64,000 nucleotides of DNA from Streptomyces chromofuscus (GTDB lineage Bacteria; Actinomycetota; Actinomycetes; Streptomycetales; Streptomycetaceae). The notes beneath the pieces are model-generated. The model saw nothing but the letters and a program-made list of their open reading frames with translations, made no database searches and was not told the DNA's origin. The stretch is from contig NZ_CP063374.1 of assembly GCF_015160875.1 (NCBI RefSeq), forward strand, positions 4,033,501-4,097,500, given 5' to 3'. Position numbers and translations under genes: made by a program. Below, piece by piece: positions 25,401 through 34,502 of the stretch (positions are counted from its first letter, which is position 1; each line of letters begins with the position of its first letter).

Positions 25401-27791
25401 GTGGCCGAGGCGGCAGACTTCCAGGGGACGAGTCCCTCACCTGCCCGCCGGTGGTTGAGGCGCACCGGGGCGGTGCTGGCCGGGGCGCCGCTGCTGGCAG
25501 GACTGGTCCAGCTGCCCGCCGCCCCCGCAGCGGACGCCGCCGGGCAGTCCTCCGCGCGGCAGGCCTCCGGTTCCCGCACAGTGACCGTCGCCCTCGACTC
25601 GCTCAGCCCCACCGCTCCCACCGGGGGCGACACGCTGACCATCTCGGGCACGGTCACCAACCACGGCAAGCAGGCGGTCACCGACGCCCATGTGGACCTG
25701 CGCACGGGCCCGGAGATCACGACCCGCTCGTCGATCGACAGCGTCGCCAAGCGCACCGGCCACTCCCCGGGCTCCGACGGCACGGAGGTCGACGACACGT
25801 ACCGCCAGGAGTTCGCGAAGCTCACGCCGGGCGTCGCCCAGCGCTTCAGCATCTCCGTGCCGGTCGACGAGCTGGACCTCGGCGATGCCGGCGTCTACCA
25901 GCTCGGCGTCGCCCTGTCGGGCGAGACGTCCGCGCAGCCCTGGGACCAGGTGCTGGGCATCCAGCGGACGTTTCTTCCGTGGCAGCCCGAAGAGGCGGAC
26001 ACGAAGACGAAGACGACGTTCCTGTGGCCGCTCGTGTCGACCGCGCACATGACGGCGGAGACGGGGTCGAACGAACAGCAGACGCCGGTCTTCCGCGACG
26101 ACGACCTGGCCAAGGAGATCGCTCCGGGCGGCCGCCTGGAGCAGCTCGTGTCGCTGGGCAGGGACCTCGACGTCACCTGGGTGATCGACCCGGACCTCCT
26201 GGCCTCCGTCGACGCGATGGCCCGCGGCTACCGCGTCCAGGGCGAGGGCGACACCACCGCGCCGGGCACGCACCAGGCGGCCGCCAAGCAGTGGCTGGCG
26301 AACCTGCAGAAGGCGGTGGCCGACAAGGAGGTCGTCGCCCTGCCCTACGCCGACCCGGACCTGGCATCCCTCGCCCACAACGGGACGAACGTCACCGGCT
26401 CGCTGAGCCGCCTCAAGGAGGCCACGGACGTCGTCGCCAACACGGTGGAGCCGATCCTCCACGTGAAGCCGAACACCGACTTCGCCTGGCCCGTCGACGG
26501 CGCCGTGGACCCGTCGATCGTCAAGGTCGCCACCTCCGCCGGCGCCGACAAGGTGATCGCCCGCAGCGACAGCCTGGAGGAGACCGGCGACCTGTCGTAC
26601 ACGCCGTCCGCGGCCCGTCCCATCGGCGGCGGCACCACGGCGGTGGTCGCGGACGCACGGCTGTCGACGGCCTTCCAGGGCGATCTGACGAAGGCCTCCG
26701 TCAAGACGCTGTCCGTGCAGCGTTTCCTCGCCCAGAGCCTCGCCCTGAACCTGCAGACCAACCAGCAGCGCAGCATCGTCGTCGCCCCGCAGCGCATGCC
26801 GACCGCGAGCCAGGCCCAGGCCATGGCCGAGGCGATCACGGCACTGCAGACCGGCGGCTGGAGCGAGTCCCAGAACCTCGGCGCGGCCGCCAAGGCCAAG
26901 CCCGACCCCGCGGCCACCCGGAAGGTGCCGTCGGCCTCCGCGTACCCGTCCTCGCTGCGCAAGCAGGAACTGCCGCGCTGGGCCTTCGAGCAGATCGCGC
27001 GCACGCACGTCAAGCTCGACAGCTTCAGGGTGATCCTCACCGACCAGTCCCGCGTGGTGACCCCCTTCGGGCGCGCCATAAACCGCGAGATGTCCAGCTC
27101 CTGGCGCGGCCGGGCCGCCGAGGGCCAGAACTACCGCGACGGCGTGGAGGACTACCTCGACGGCCTCGCCGCGGGAGTCACCCTGATCGACAAGTCGGAG
27201 ACCAAGCTCTCCGGCCGCAGCGCCACCATCCCGGTGACCGTCCAGAACAACCTGGTGCAGGACGTCGACCACCTGGTCCTGCGGCTCACCTCGACCAGCC
27301 CCACCCGACTGGAGATCGTCGGCAAGGGCTACGCCGAACAGCCCGTCACCGTCTCGGGCGGTCATAGCCAGTCGGTGAAGTTCGCCACGTCCGCGAACGC
27401 CAACGGCCGGGTGACCGTCAAGGCACAGCTGTTCACGCAGGACGGCAAGCCCTACGGACCGCCCGTCTACTTCGACGTGAAGGTCACCGAGATCACCGCC
27501 ACGGTGATGCTGGTGATCGGCGGCGGCGTTCTGCTCCTCGTCCTCGCCGGCTTCCGGATGTACACCCAGCGCAAGCGCGCGGCCGCCCGGGAGGCGGAGG
27601 AGGACATCCCGGACACGGCCGACGAGCCCGCCGACGGTCCGGAGAACCCTGAAGGGTCCACGGACCGTCTCAGGGAGGAGTCCGGTCCCCGGCACGGGGC
27701 AGGCGACCCGGAGCAGCCGAGTGACCCTGGGCCGGACACCCCAGCGGAAAGCGCAGACCCGTCCGCGACGGGTGAGAGAGTGGACCGTTGA
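25401..27791 (+). CDS. DUF6049-family secreted/membrane-anchored protein
   Basis: A 796-residue exported protein. The signal peptide is 'RRWLRRTGAVLAGAPLLAGLVQLPAAPAADA' (about 17-47). The extracellular part has an Ig-like N-terminal segment ('LTISGTVTNHGKQAVTDAHVDL'), a central alpha/beta region and a C-terminal Ig-like segment ('ATIPVTVQNNLVQDVDHLVLRL'). One membrane helix ('ATVMLVIGGGVLLLVLAGFRMY', about 700-721) and a cytoplasmic acidic tail end it. It matches in position the large secreted protein Rv3909 beside MviN in M. tuberculosis. It precedes murJ by 43 bases, suggesting a role in cell-wall assembly. GTG at 25401; exact start uncertain. Confidence 0.82.
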   Translation: MAEAADFQGTSPSPARRWLRRTGAVLAGAPLLAGLVQLPAAPAADAAGQSSARQASGSRTVTVALDSLSPTAPTGGDTLTISGTVTNHGKQAVTDAHVDLRTGPEITTRSSIDSVAKRTGHSPGSDGTEVDDTYRQEFAKLTPGVAQRFSISVPVDELDLGDAGVYQLGVALSGETSAQPWDQVLGIQRTFLPWQPEEADTKTKTTFLWPLVSTAHMTAETGSNEQQTPVFRDDDLAKEIAPGGRLEQLVSLGRDLDVTWVIDPDLLASVDAMARGYRVQGEGDTTAPGTHQAAAKQWLANLQKAVADKEVVALPYADPDLASLAHNGTNVTGSLSRLKEATDVVANTVEPILHVKPNTDFAWPVDGAVDPSIVKVATSAGADKVIARSDSLEETGDLSYTPSAARPIGGGTTAVVADARLSTAFQGDLTKASVKTLSVQRFLAQSLALNLQTNQQRSIVVAPQRMPTASQAQAMAEAITALQTGGWSESQNLGAAAKAKPDPAATRKVPSASAYPSSLRKQELPRWAFEQIARTHVKLDSFRVILTDQSRVVTPFGRAINREMSSSWRGRAAEGQNYRDGVEDYLDGLAAGVTLIDKSETKLSGRSATIPVTVQNNLVQDVDHLVLRLTSTSPTRLEIVGKGYAEQPVTVSGGHSQSVKFATSANANGRVTVKAQLFTQDGKPYGPPVYFDVKVTEITATVMLVIGGGVLLLVLAGFRMYTQRKRAAAREAEEDIPDTADEPADGPENPEGSTDRLREESGPRHGAGDPEQPSDPGPDTPAESADPSATGERVDR

Positions 27792-27834
27792 GATGTCGTG
27801 GCCGGTGGGCCCGGGACGATGAGGTGGGGTAACC

Positions 27835-30165
27835 ATGAACGCGCCGTACGACGGTGACCGCGGCCAGGCCGCGGGCAGCTCGGGTCACCCCGAGGGCCCG
27901 CCGCCCGAGCACGGCCAGGTGCCGCCGCAGCACCCCGCGGACATGTACCTCCAGGACGCCTACGAACAGGACCCCTACCGGGCGCAGGACCTCGCCGCCC
28001 AGGACCCTGTGACCGAGGCGCTCTACGACCGCGCGGCACACCCGCCGCCGCCCCCGGGCACGTACCAGTCGCCGCAGCAGCTGTACGCCCAGCCGCCCCA
28101 GTCGCCGTACGCGCCCGACCCGCGGGTGTGGGCCCAGACGCCGGCCCCGGAGCCGGCGGGTCCCACGCAGCACCTGCCGTTCGGCGACGACCCCCGCACG
28201 ACCCAGTACGTGGGCGTCGACGACCTGGTCACCCAGGCCGGTGACCAGCGCCACGAGCCCGACGCCTTCGCGCACCTGTTCCGGGACCAGCAGCAGACCG
28301 GCGTCCGCCCGCCGATGGACTACGCGGGCGTGCCGGGCCCGGCCCCCGCCCCGGGAACCGGGTACGGCCCGGCGGGACAGTACGAGGGGACGCACGCCGC
28401 GGAGGGCCAGTACGGCGGTGTTCAGGCACCCGGGCAGGCACCGGAGGCTGAGTACGGCGGTGCCCAGGCGTCCGCCGAGCCGTACCAGCCGTCCGCCCCA
28501 CGGCCCGCTCCCGCTCCCGCCGCCCCGGCCAAGGGCGGACGGGCCGGGGGCCTGCTGAAGTCCAGCGCCGTCATGGCGGCCGGCACCCTGGTGTCCCGCC
28601 TCACCGGGTTCATCCGGTCGGCGATGATCGTCTCGGCCCTCGGCCTCGCCCTGCTGGGCGACGCCTTCCAGGTGGCCTACCAGCTGCCGACGATGATCTA
28701 CATCCTGACCGTCGGCGGCGGTCTCAACTCGGTCTTCGTCCCCCAGCTCGTCCGCGCCATGAAAGAGGACGACGACGGCGGCGAGTCCTACGCCAACCGA
28801 CTGCTGACCCTGGTCATGGTGATCCTCGGCGCCCTCACCGTGCTCGCCATGTTCGCCGCGCCGCTGCTGGTCCGGGCGCTTTCAGTCCCCGTCGCCAGCA
28901 ACCCCGCGGCCAACGACACCGCGGTCACCTTCACCCGCTACTTCCTGCCCTCGATCTTCTTCATGGGCATCCACGTGGTGATGGGTCAGATCCTCAACGC
29001 CCGCGGCCGGTTCGGCGCGATGATGTGGACGCCGGTCCTGAACAACATCGTCATCATCGTCACGCTCGGCATGTTCCTCTGGGTGTACGGCAGCGCCGCC
29101 GACTCCGGGATGACGGTCGCGAACATCCCCCCGGAGGGCGAGCGGCTCCTGGGCGTCGGCATCCTGCTCGGCCTCGTCGTCCAGGCACTGGCGATGATCC
29201 CGTACCTGCGCGAGACCGGGTTCAGGCTCCGCCTGCGCTTCGACTGGAAGGGCCACGGCCTCGGCAAGGCCACGATGCTCGCCAAGTGGACGATCCTGTT
29301 CGTCCTCGCGAACCAGGCGGGCGCGCTCGTCGTCACCCAGCTCGCCACCGCCGCCGTCTCCGACAAGGGCATCGCCGGTACCGGTTTCAGCGCCTACGCC
29401 AACGCCCAGCTCATCTGGGGCCTCCCGCAGGCCATCATCACGGTCTCCCTGATGGCCGCCCTGCTGCCGCGCATCTCGCGCTCCGCCGCCGAGGAGGACG
29501 CGGGCGCCGTCCGCGACGACATCTCCCAGGGCCTGCGCACGACGGCCGTCGCGATCGTTCCGATCGCCTTCGGCTTCCTCGCGCTCGGCGTCCCGATGTG
29601 CACCCTGATCTTCGGCTCCTCAGGCACCACCGCGGCCACCAACATGGGCTACATGCTGATGGCCTTCGGCCTCGGCCTGATCCCCTACTCGGTGCAGTAC
29701 GTCGTCCTGCGCGCGTTCTACGCCTACGAGGACACCCGCACGCCCTTCTACAACACGGTCATCGTCGCCGCGGTCAACGCGGGGGCGTCGGGCCTGTGTT
29801 ACGTCCTGCTCCCCGCCCGCTGGGCCGTCGTCGGCATGGCCGCCTCCTACGGCCTCGCCTACGTCATCGGCGTCGGTGTCGCCTGGCGCCGGCTGCGCAA
29901 GCGGCTGGGCGGCGACCTGGACGGCGCCCGCGTGATGCGTACGTACGCCCGCCTGAGCATCGCCTCGGTACCGGCGGCGCTGCTGAGCGGCGCGGCCTGC
30001 TACTACATCATCCAGGCCATCGGACAGGGCGTCTTCGCGTCCCTCGCCGCGCTGGTGGCCGGCGGAGCCGTCCTGCTGGGCATCTTCTACGTCGCCGCCC
30101 GCCGGATGCGCATCGAGGAGCTGAACTCGCTCGTCGGTATGGTCCGGGGGCGTCTGGGCCGCTGA
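27835..30165 (+). CDS. murJ: Lipid II flippase MurJ
   Basis: A 776-residue MOP-superfamily flippase that moves lipid II outward across the plasma membrane. The N-terminal 235 residues are a disordered cytoplasmic region rich in Pro, Gln, Gly and Tyr; the MurJ core then begins ('LLKSSAVMAAGTLVSRLTGFIRSAMIVSALG') with about 14 membrane segments. The extension is long compared with E. coli MurJ (about 510 residues). Unlike mycobacterial MviN, the protein stops after the membrane domain; the pseudokinase is a separate downstream gene. ATG follows GAGGTGGGG. Second gene of DUF6049-murJ-pseudokinase. Confidence 0.93.
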   Translation: MNAPYDGDRGQAAGSSGHPEGPPPEHGQVPPQHPADMYLQDAYEQDPYRAQDLAAQDPVTEALYDRAAHPPPPPGTYQSPQQLYAQPPQSPYAPDPRVWAQTPAPEPAGPTQHLPFGDDPRTTQYVGVDDLVTQAGDQRHEPDAFAHLFRDQQQTGVRPPMDYAGVPGPAPAPGTGYGPAGQYEGTHAAEGQYGGVQAPGQAPEAEYGGAQASAEPYQPSAPRPAPAPAAPAKGGRAGGLLKSSAVMAAGTLVSRLTGFIRSAMIVSALGLALLGDAFQVAYQLPTMIYILTVGGGLNSVFVPQLVRAMKEDDDGGESYANRLLTLVMVILGALTVLAMFAAPLLVRALSVPVASNPAANDTAVTFTRYFLPSIFFMGIHVVMGQILNARGRFGAMMWTPVLNNIVIIVTLGMFLWVYGSAADSGMTVANIPPEGERLLGVGILLGLVVQALAMIPYLRETGFRLRLRFDWKGHGLGKATMLAKWTILFVLANQAGALVVTQLATAAVSDKGIAGTGFSAYANAQLIWGLPQAIITVSLMAALLPRISRSAAEEDAGAVRDDISQGLRTTAVAIVPIAFGFLALGVPMCTLIFGSSGTTAATNMGYMLMAFGLGLIPYSVQYVVLRAFYAYEDTRTPFYNTVIVAAVNAGASGLCYVLLPARWAVVGMAASYGLAYVIGVGVAWRRLRKRLGGDLDGARVMRTYARLSIASVPAALLSGAACYYIIQAIGQGVFASLAALVAGGAVLLGIFYVAARRMRIEELNSLVGMVRGRLGR

Positions 30166-30305
30166 ATCGGGGGGTAGGCGCACAACCATCGTCCGCCGCC
30201 GCGTGTCGTGCATAGCGGCGGACTGTGGGCACAATTGGTTTCGGCGTCGGACGGCGTGCAACGGGGTTCGGCCGGCGCGCTATGGATGGGGAGGCAGGAA
30301 CGACG

Positions 30306-32018
30306 GTGGCGGAACGTAGCACGGCTGCCGTCGACGTGGCAGACAACAGCGGCGAAGAGCCGCTGACCGCCAAGGCGGACCAGGCGGACCAGTCCACGGC
30401 CGACGGGGTGGCCAACAACCCGGAGTGGGGCACGGAACACGACGTGGCACAGGGGAGTGGTGGGACCGAGCGTCCCGGAGCGAAGGCCTCGCCGCCCGAA
30501 CTGCACAGCGGTCACAAGCTCGCGAGACGCTACCGGCTCGAGGACTGCGTCACCCGTCTGGACGGTTTCAGCAGTTGGCGTGCGGTGGACGAGAAGCTGC
30601 GCCGCGCCGTCGGCGTGCACGTCCTGCCCGCCGACCATGCCCGGGCCCGTTCCGTGCTGGCCGCGGCCCGCTCCTCGGCGCTGCTCGGCGATCCCCGCTT
30701 CGTCCAGGTCCTCGACGCCGTCGATGAGAACGACCTCGTGTACGTCGTACACGAGTGGCTGCCGGACGCCACGGAGCTCAGCACCCTCCTGGCCTCCGGG
30801 CCGCTGGAACCGCACGACGCCTACCAGATGGTCAGTCAGGTCTCCGCCGCCATGGCCGCCGCCCACCGCGAGGGCCTCGGCCATCTCCGGCTGAACCCCA
30901 ACGCCGTCCTGCGCACGTCCACCGGACAGTGGCGCATCCGCGGCCTGGCCGTGAACGCCGCCCTGCGCGGCATCAGTTCCGACACCCCGCAGCGCACGGA
31001 CACCGAGGCGATCGGCGCCCTGCTCTACGCGTCGCTGACCCAGCGCTGGCCCTACGAGAGCGACGCCTACGGCCTGTCGGGGCTGCCCAAGGACATCGGC
31101 CTGATCCCCCCGGACCAGGTGCGGGCCGGCGTCCACCGCGGCCTGTCCGAGCTCGCCATGCGCGCCCTCGCCAACGACGGTGCCACCGCCTCGCGTCACG
31201 AGTCGCCCTGCACGACGCCGGAGGAACTGGTGAAGGCGATCGGCGAGATGCCCCGCATCCGCCCGCCGGAGCCCGCCTTCACGGCGCCGCCGGACTACCA
31301 GCGCACCACGTACCAGCAGGGCACGTACGGCCGCCCCGCACCGCATCCCGGCGCCACCCAGCCGGTGCCGTCCCCGCCGCCCCCGCTGCAGAGCCGTACC
31401 GGCAAGGCCCTGAAGTGGGCCGTGTCCGCGCTGCTCATCGCCGCGCTGGGGCTGGGCAGCTGGCAGCTCGCGGATGCGCTGATGGAGCGCGGCAACCAGT
31501 CGGACGACCCGAACAAGTCGCAGACGACGGACGGGAACGACAAGAGCCCTGATAAGCCGACGAGCGGCAAGCCGATCGCCATCCAGAGCGCCCATGACTT
31601 CGACCCGTTGGGCAGCGACGGCGAGGAGTACCCCGACGACGTGGACAAGGTCTACGACACCACTCCGGGTACGTACTGGCAGACCAGCTACTACGAGGGC
31701 GCCAACTTCGGGAACCTGAAGCCGGGCGTCGGAGTCATCCTCGACCTCGGCAAGGCCCAGCAGGTCGGAAAGGTGACCGTCGCCTTCAAGGGAAGTACGT
31801 CGGTCGAGCTCCGCACCGCTTCCGGCGACACCAGCGGAATGCCGACGTCCTTCGACAGCTACAGCAAGGTCGCCGAGGGTTCGGGTACGACGGTGACGCT
31901 CAAGCCGGGCAAGACCCTCACCTCCCGGTACCTGCTGGTGTGGCTCACCGAGCTGCCGATACAGGCGGACGACGGCAAGTGGCGCGGCAGGATGATCGAC
32001 GTCAAGGTGACCAGCTGA
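30306..32018 (+). CDS. Pseudokinase with membrane anchor and discoidin-like extracellular domain
   Basis: About 570 residues. A disordered N-terminus is followed by a kinase-like domain (about 65-310: 'LARRYRLEDCVTRLDGFSSWRAVDEKLRRAVGVHVLPA'). It lacks catalytic residues: no VAIK lysine (VGVHVL instead) and 'LGHLRLNPNAVL' in place of HRDxKxxN, and no DFG. A single membrane helix ('ALKWAVSALLIAALGLGSWQLA') leads to a C-terminal galactose-binding-like domain ('TYWQTSYYEGANFGNLKPGVGVILDLGKAQQVGKVTVAF'). This is the same layout as the C-terminal half of mycobacterial MviN, whose phosphorylated pseudokinase recruits an FHA protein to control lipid II flipping. GTG at 30306 follows AGGAA; murJ ends 140 bases upstream. 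Confidence 0.85.
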   Translation: MAERSTAAVDVADNSGEEPLTAKADQADQSTADGVANNPEWGTEHDVAQGSGGTERPGAKASPPELHSGHKLARRYRLEDCVTRLDGFSSWRAVDEKLRRAVGVHVLPADHARARSVLAAARSSALLGDPRFVQVLDAVDENDLVYVVHEWLPDATELSTLLASGPLEPHDAYQMVSQVSAAMAAAHREGLGHLRLNPNAVLRTSTGQWRIRGLAVNAALRGISSDTPQRTDTEAIGALLYASLTQRWPYESDAYGLSGLPKDIGLIPPDQVRAGVHRGLSELAMRALANDGATASRHESPCTTPEELVKAIGEMPRIRPPEPAFTAPPDYQRTTYQQGTYGRPAPHPGATQPVPSPPPPLQSRTGKALKWAVSALLIAALGLGSWQLADALMERGNQSDDPNKSQTTDGNDKSPDKPTSGKPIAIQSAHDFDPLGSDGEEYPDDVDKVYDTTPGTYWQTSYYEGANFGNLKPGVGVILDLGKAQQVGKVTVAFKGSTSVELRTASGDTSGMPTSFDSYSKVAEGSGTTVTLKPGKTLTSRYLLVWLTELPIQADDGKWRGRMIDVKVTS

Positions 32019-32032
32019 AGCTCCACACGACG

Positions 32033-32068
32033 AGGTCGGTCCGCAACCGTTCAAGGCCGCGGACCGAC
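32033..32068. terminator. Bidirectional terminator
   Basis: GGTCGGTCCGC (32033-32043) pairs with GCGGACCGACC (32058-32068), between the convergent pseudokinase and lipoprotein-like genes. Confidence 0.82.
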
Positions 32069-32072
32069 CGCT

Positions 32073-33008
32073 TCAGTCGTCCGTACCGAGCAGCTTCCGA
32101 GCGGCAGCCACTTTGGCGGTCTGCAGATCCAGGAACCGGTCGAGAACCACCTTGTTCTTCTTGATCAGGCTCCTCTGTATCGCGGACTCGGCCGTGTTCC
32201 AGCGACGGATGAGGTCCACCTTCTTCTTGCACTCCACGTCGCGCTGAGCCACGGCACGCTCATGGTCGGAGATGGGTCCTTTGGAGAACTCGGCGCTCCC
32301 CATGGCCGCCAGCGGGGTGGCATACGTGTACCCCTTGGCCTTCATGCAGGACGACCAATCGGAGAAAGCCTTCTCCACCTCCGGATCGGTGAGTGACGTC
32401 TCGAACCCGTCGAAGTCGACAGTCCGAGCCGCCGCCACGCCCTTGGCGTAGTCGTAAGGAACCCGGACGGTCCGATCCGCCTCACCGCTGCACCCGCCGC
32501 TGGGGATGGGTTCGCCGTTCGACGCCTTGGCTCCCTGGGCCAGAGCCTTTCCCTGCTTGTCCCTGCCGGACAGGGCGGCCACCTCGGCGTCCGAGTACTC
32601 CGTCTTGCTCTCCTCGGGCGGATGCACGACCGAGATCGGACGGTAGCCATAGGCAGCCGCGCGGGCCGGATCCTGAATGCCGTAGCGCCGGTTCTCCTCC
32701 GCGCCCCACTCACGCGGTTCGCTGTTGGCTGGCCGATACCTGAAGCCGAGGCGCTTCATGCACGTCCTGGTGACCTCGGTCACGGCACCCTCAACGGACG
32801 CCAGGTCGCTCCCCTGTAGCCGGTACCGGTCCATGGGGAGCTCGATCGCGACACCCGCGGGGCTGGGAACGGCCTGAGGGGCGCGGGTGCCCGTACCGCC
32901 GTGTTCCGTGCTCCTCTCCGAGACGGTCGAGCACGCGAAAGCGGTGAGGCTCAGGCCGACCAGCGCGACGCTCGCGGGAGCCCAGGACCAAAGTGTTCTA
33001 CCTGCCAC
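32073..33008 (-). CDS. Putative exported lipoprotein of unknown function
   Basis: A 311-residue secreted protein. The N-terminus 'RTLWSWAPASVALVGLSLTAFACS' is a signal sequence ending in a possible, though imperfect, lipobox (TAFAC, Cys about 27). The mature part is hydrophilic with three regularly placed cysteines in 'VTRTCMKRLGF', 'SGGCSGE' and 'SSCMKAKGY', the last two within repeated 'CMK..G(F/Y)' patterns. I recognise no enzyme family. GTG at 33008 is chosen for AAGGAA upstream. It is on the opposite strand to its flanks, between the pseudokinase and sigM, where relatives have no gene; it looks like an insertion. Confidence 0.68.
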   Translation of the reverse strand: MAGRTLWSWAPASVALVGLSLTAFACSTVSERSTEHGGTGTRAPQAVPSPAGVAIELPMDRYRLQGSDLASVEGAVTEVTRTCMKRLGFRYRPANSEPREWGAEENRRYGIQDPARAAAYGYRPISVVHPPEESKTEYSDAEVAALSGRDKQGKALAQGAKASNGEPIPSGGCSGEADRTVRVPYDYAKGVAAARTVDFDGFETSLTDPEVEKAFSDWSSCMKAKGYTYATPLAAMGSAEFSKGPISDHERAVAQRDVECKKKVDLIRRWNTAESAIQRSLIKKNKVVLDRFLDLQTAKVAAARKLLGTDD

Positions 33009-33041
33009 CTGTTGATTCCTTGATCCCTGCCTACAACGGAA

Positions 33042-33071
33042 CGGCGGGTGAGGAACGAACCTCACCCGCCG
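33042..33071 (-). terminator. Terminator of the I36 inhibitor-like gene
   Basis: CGGCGGGTGAGG (33042-33053) pairs perfectly with CCTCACCCGCCG (33060-33071), loop AACGAA. It lies just after the inhibitor-like gene and before the lipoprotein start, so it would separate the two transcripts. Confidence 0.88.
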
Positions 33072-33086
33072 AAGGACCTGCCGACG

Positions 33087-33539
33087 TCAGCGCCAGACCG
33101 CGCAGTTCGTCGTGGGGCCGCTGCCCGTGAAGTAGAACGAGGCGTTCTCGTTGTACGTCGGGCCCAACTGCTTCACGTCGTTGTACGAGCCGTCGCCATA
33201 CCCGTACAGGAAGTCGCAGGCACCCCCGTAACCGCTGTAGAAGAAGATCGCGGCGTTGACGTCGTTCGCCGGGTACGTGAGCAGTGAGGCAGAGGCCGCG
33301 TTGTTCTTCACCGTCTGCCCCTGGCCGTTGCCCGAGCTCAGGAACGTGTAGCCCGCGAAGTCGGACACAGAGCTCGTAAACGCTGTGTGCGACCCGGACC
33401 AGGCCGAGTTGTAGTAGAGCTGCAGACACCGGCTACCGCTCGGGCAGTTGGTGTACGTGGCTGCCGACGCGTTCGTCGGCAGCAGCGCCAGGAACGCCGC
33501 AGAAACCGAGAGCACCGCCGCCGTGATGCGACGCTTCAC
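33087..33539 (-). CDS. Secreted peptidase inhibitor family I36-like protein
   Basis: A 150-residue exported protein with a classic signal peptide ('MKRRITAAVLSVSAAFLALLPTNASA', cleavage near 26-27). The mature protein begins 'ATYTNCPSGSRCLQLYYNSAWSGS', the CPxGxxC pattern of SMPI-like (I36) proteins, a beta-gamma-crystallin-like fold, and has four cysteines (CPSG.., ..RCL, ACDF, TNCAV), enough for two disulfides. SMPI inhibits metalloproteinases; whether this one does is unproven. GTG start with GGGGAGGG upstream. Surroundings are lower in GC than the rest of the window, suggesting recent acquisition. Confidence 0.78.
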   Translation of the reverse strand: MKRRITAAVLSVSAAFLALLPTNASAATYTNCPSGSRCLQLYYNSAWSGSHTAFTSSVSDFAGYTFLSSGNGQGQTVKNNAASASLLTYPANDVNAAIFFYSGYGGACDFLYGYGDGSYNDVKQLGPTYNENASFYFTGSGPTTNCAVWR

Positions 33540-33776
33540 TTGTCCCTCCCCTAGTTATCCCGCAGAAACGCAGCGCTGTGCCCGCGAAGAAAATGATCAA
33601 CGCGCGGAGTCTACTCACAGTGAGCGCACAGCTGAACTTCCTAAAGCAACAGCCTGACCCTCTTTCACGGCACAGTCGGACCATCGGCCGGCCACTGTGT
33701 GGCATTCTGGCGCTCAGGCTTACGAATCGGGTTGACAGCATCACGGTTGCCTCCCCTAGGGAGTCGGGGGATATGT

Positions 33777-34502
33777 GTGGATAGCGGATCGAGCCGAGCC
33801 GATGTGTCGGACGCCGATCTCCTTGCGCACCATGTCGCGGGAGACAGAGACGCCTTTGCTGAGCTCGTACGCCGCCATCGCGACCGGCTCTGGGCGGTCG
33901 CGCTGCGGACACTGGGCGACCGCGAGGAGGCCGCTGACGCGGTCCAGGACGCTCTCGTCTCCGCCTACCGGGCCGCCCACACCTTCCGCGGTCAGTCGGC
34001 CGTCACGACCTGGCTGCACCGCATCACGGTGAACGCCTGCCTCGACCGCGCCCGCAAGGCGGCGTCCCGCAAGACGTCCCCCGTCGACGACACGGAGCGG
34101 CTGGAGCAGCTGCTGGAGCCGCACGAGTCGGCCTCCGCGCCCGCTGAGCGCAACGATCTGCACCGCCAGCTCCTCGAAGCACTCGGCACACTCCCTCCCG
34201 ACCAGCGCGCCGCCCTCGTCCTGGTGGACATGCAGGGCTACCCGGTCGCCGAGGCCGCCCGCTTCCTCGATGTCCCGACCGGGACGGTGAAGAGCCGCTG
34301 CGCCCGCGGCAGAGCCCGGCTCCTGCCGCTGCTCACCCATCTGCGACCGGGGCAGGCCGACGACACCGAAGAGCCGGCCGCCGGACGGAACCGGGCGCAG
34401 AGGACATCCGTCCCACCGGCAGCGGGACCACACGACGCGGGCCCGCGGCATGCAGGACCAAGCGATTCAGCTGCTGTGAAGGGCGGAGGTGGGCGAGCGT
34501 GA
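33777..34502 (+). CDS. sigM: ECF RNA polymerase sigma factor SigM
   Basis: A 241-residue extracytoplasmic-function sigma factor. Region 2 is 'LAHHVAGDRDAFAELVRRHRDRLWAVALRTLGDREEAADAVQDALVSAYRAAHTFRGQSAVTTWLHRITVNACLDRAR' and region 4 'ALGTLPPDQRAALVLVDMQGYPVAEAARFLDVPTGTVKSRCARGRARL'; a Pro/Ala-rich tail follows. The GTG at 33777 follows GGGGGA. It is translationally coupled to the anti-sigma gene (GTGA overlap). The matching mycobacterial order (mviN-sigM-rsmA-trxB-trxC) supports the name. Confidence 0.93.
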   Translation: MDSGSSRADVSDADLLAHHVAGDRDAFAELVRRHRDRLWAVALRTLGDREEAADAVQDALVSAYRAAHTFRGQSAVTTWLHRITVNACLDRARKAASRKTSPVDDTERLEQLLEPHESASAPAERNDLHRQLLEALGTLPPDQRAALVLVDMQGYPVAEAARFLDVPTGTVKSRCARGRARLLPLLTHLRPGQADDTEEPAAGRNRAQRTSVPPAAGPHDAGPRHAGPSDSAAVKGGGGRA

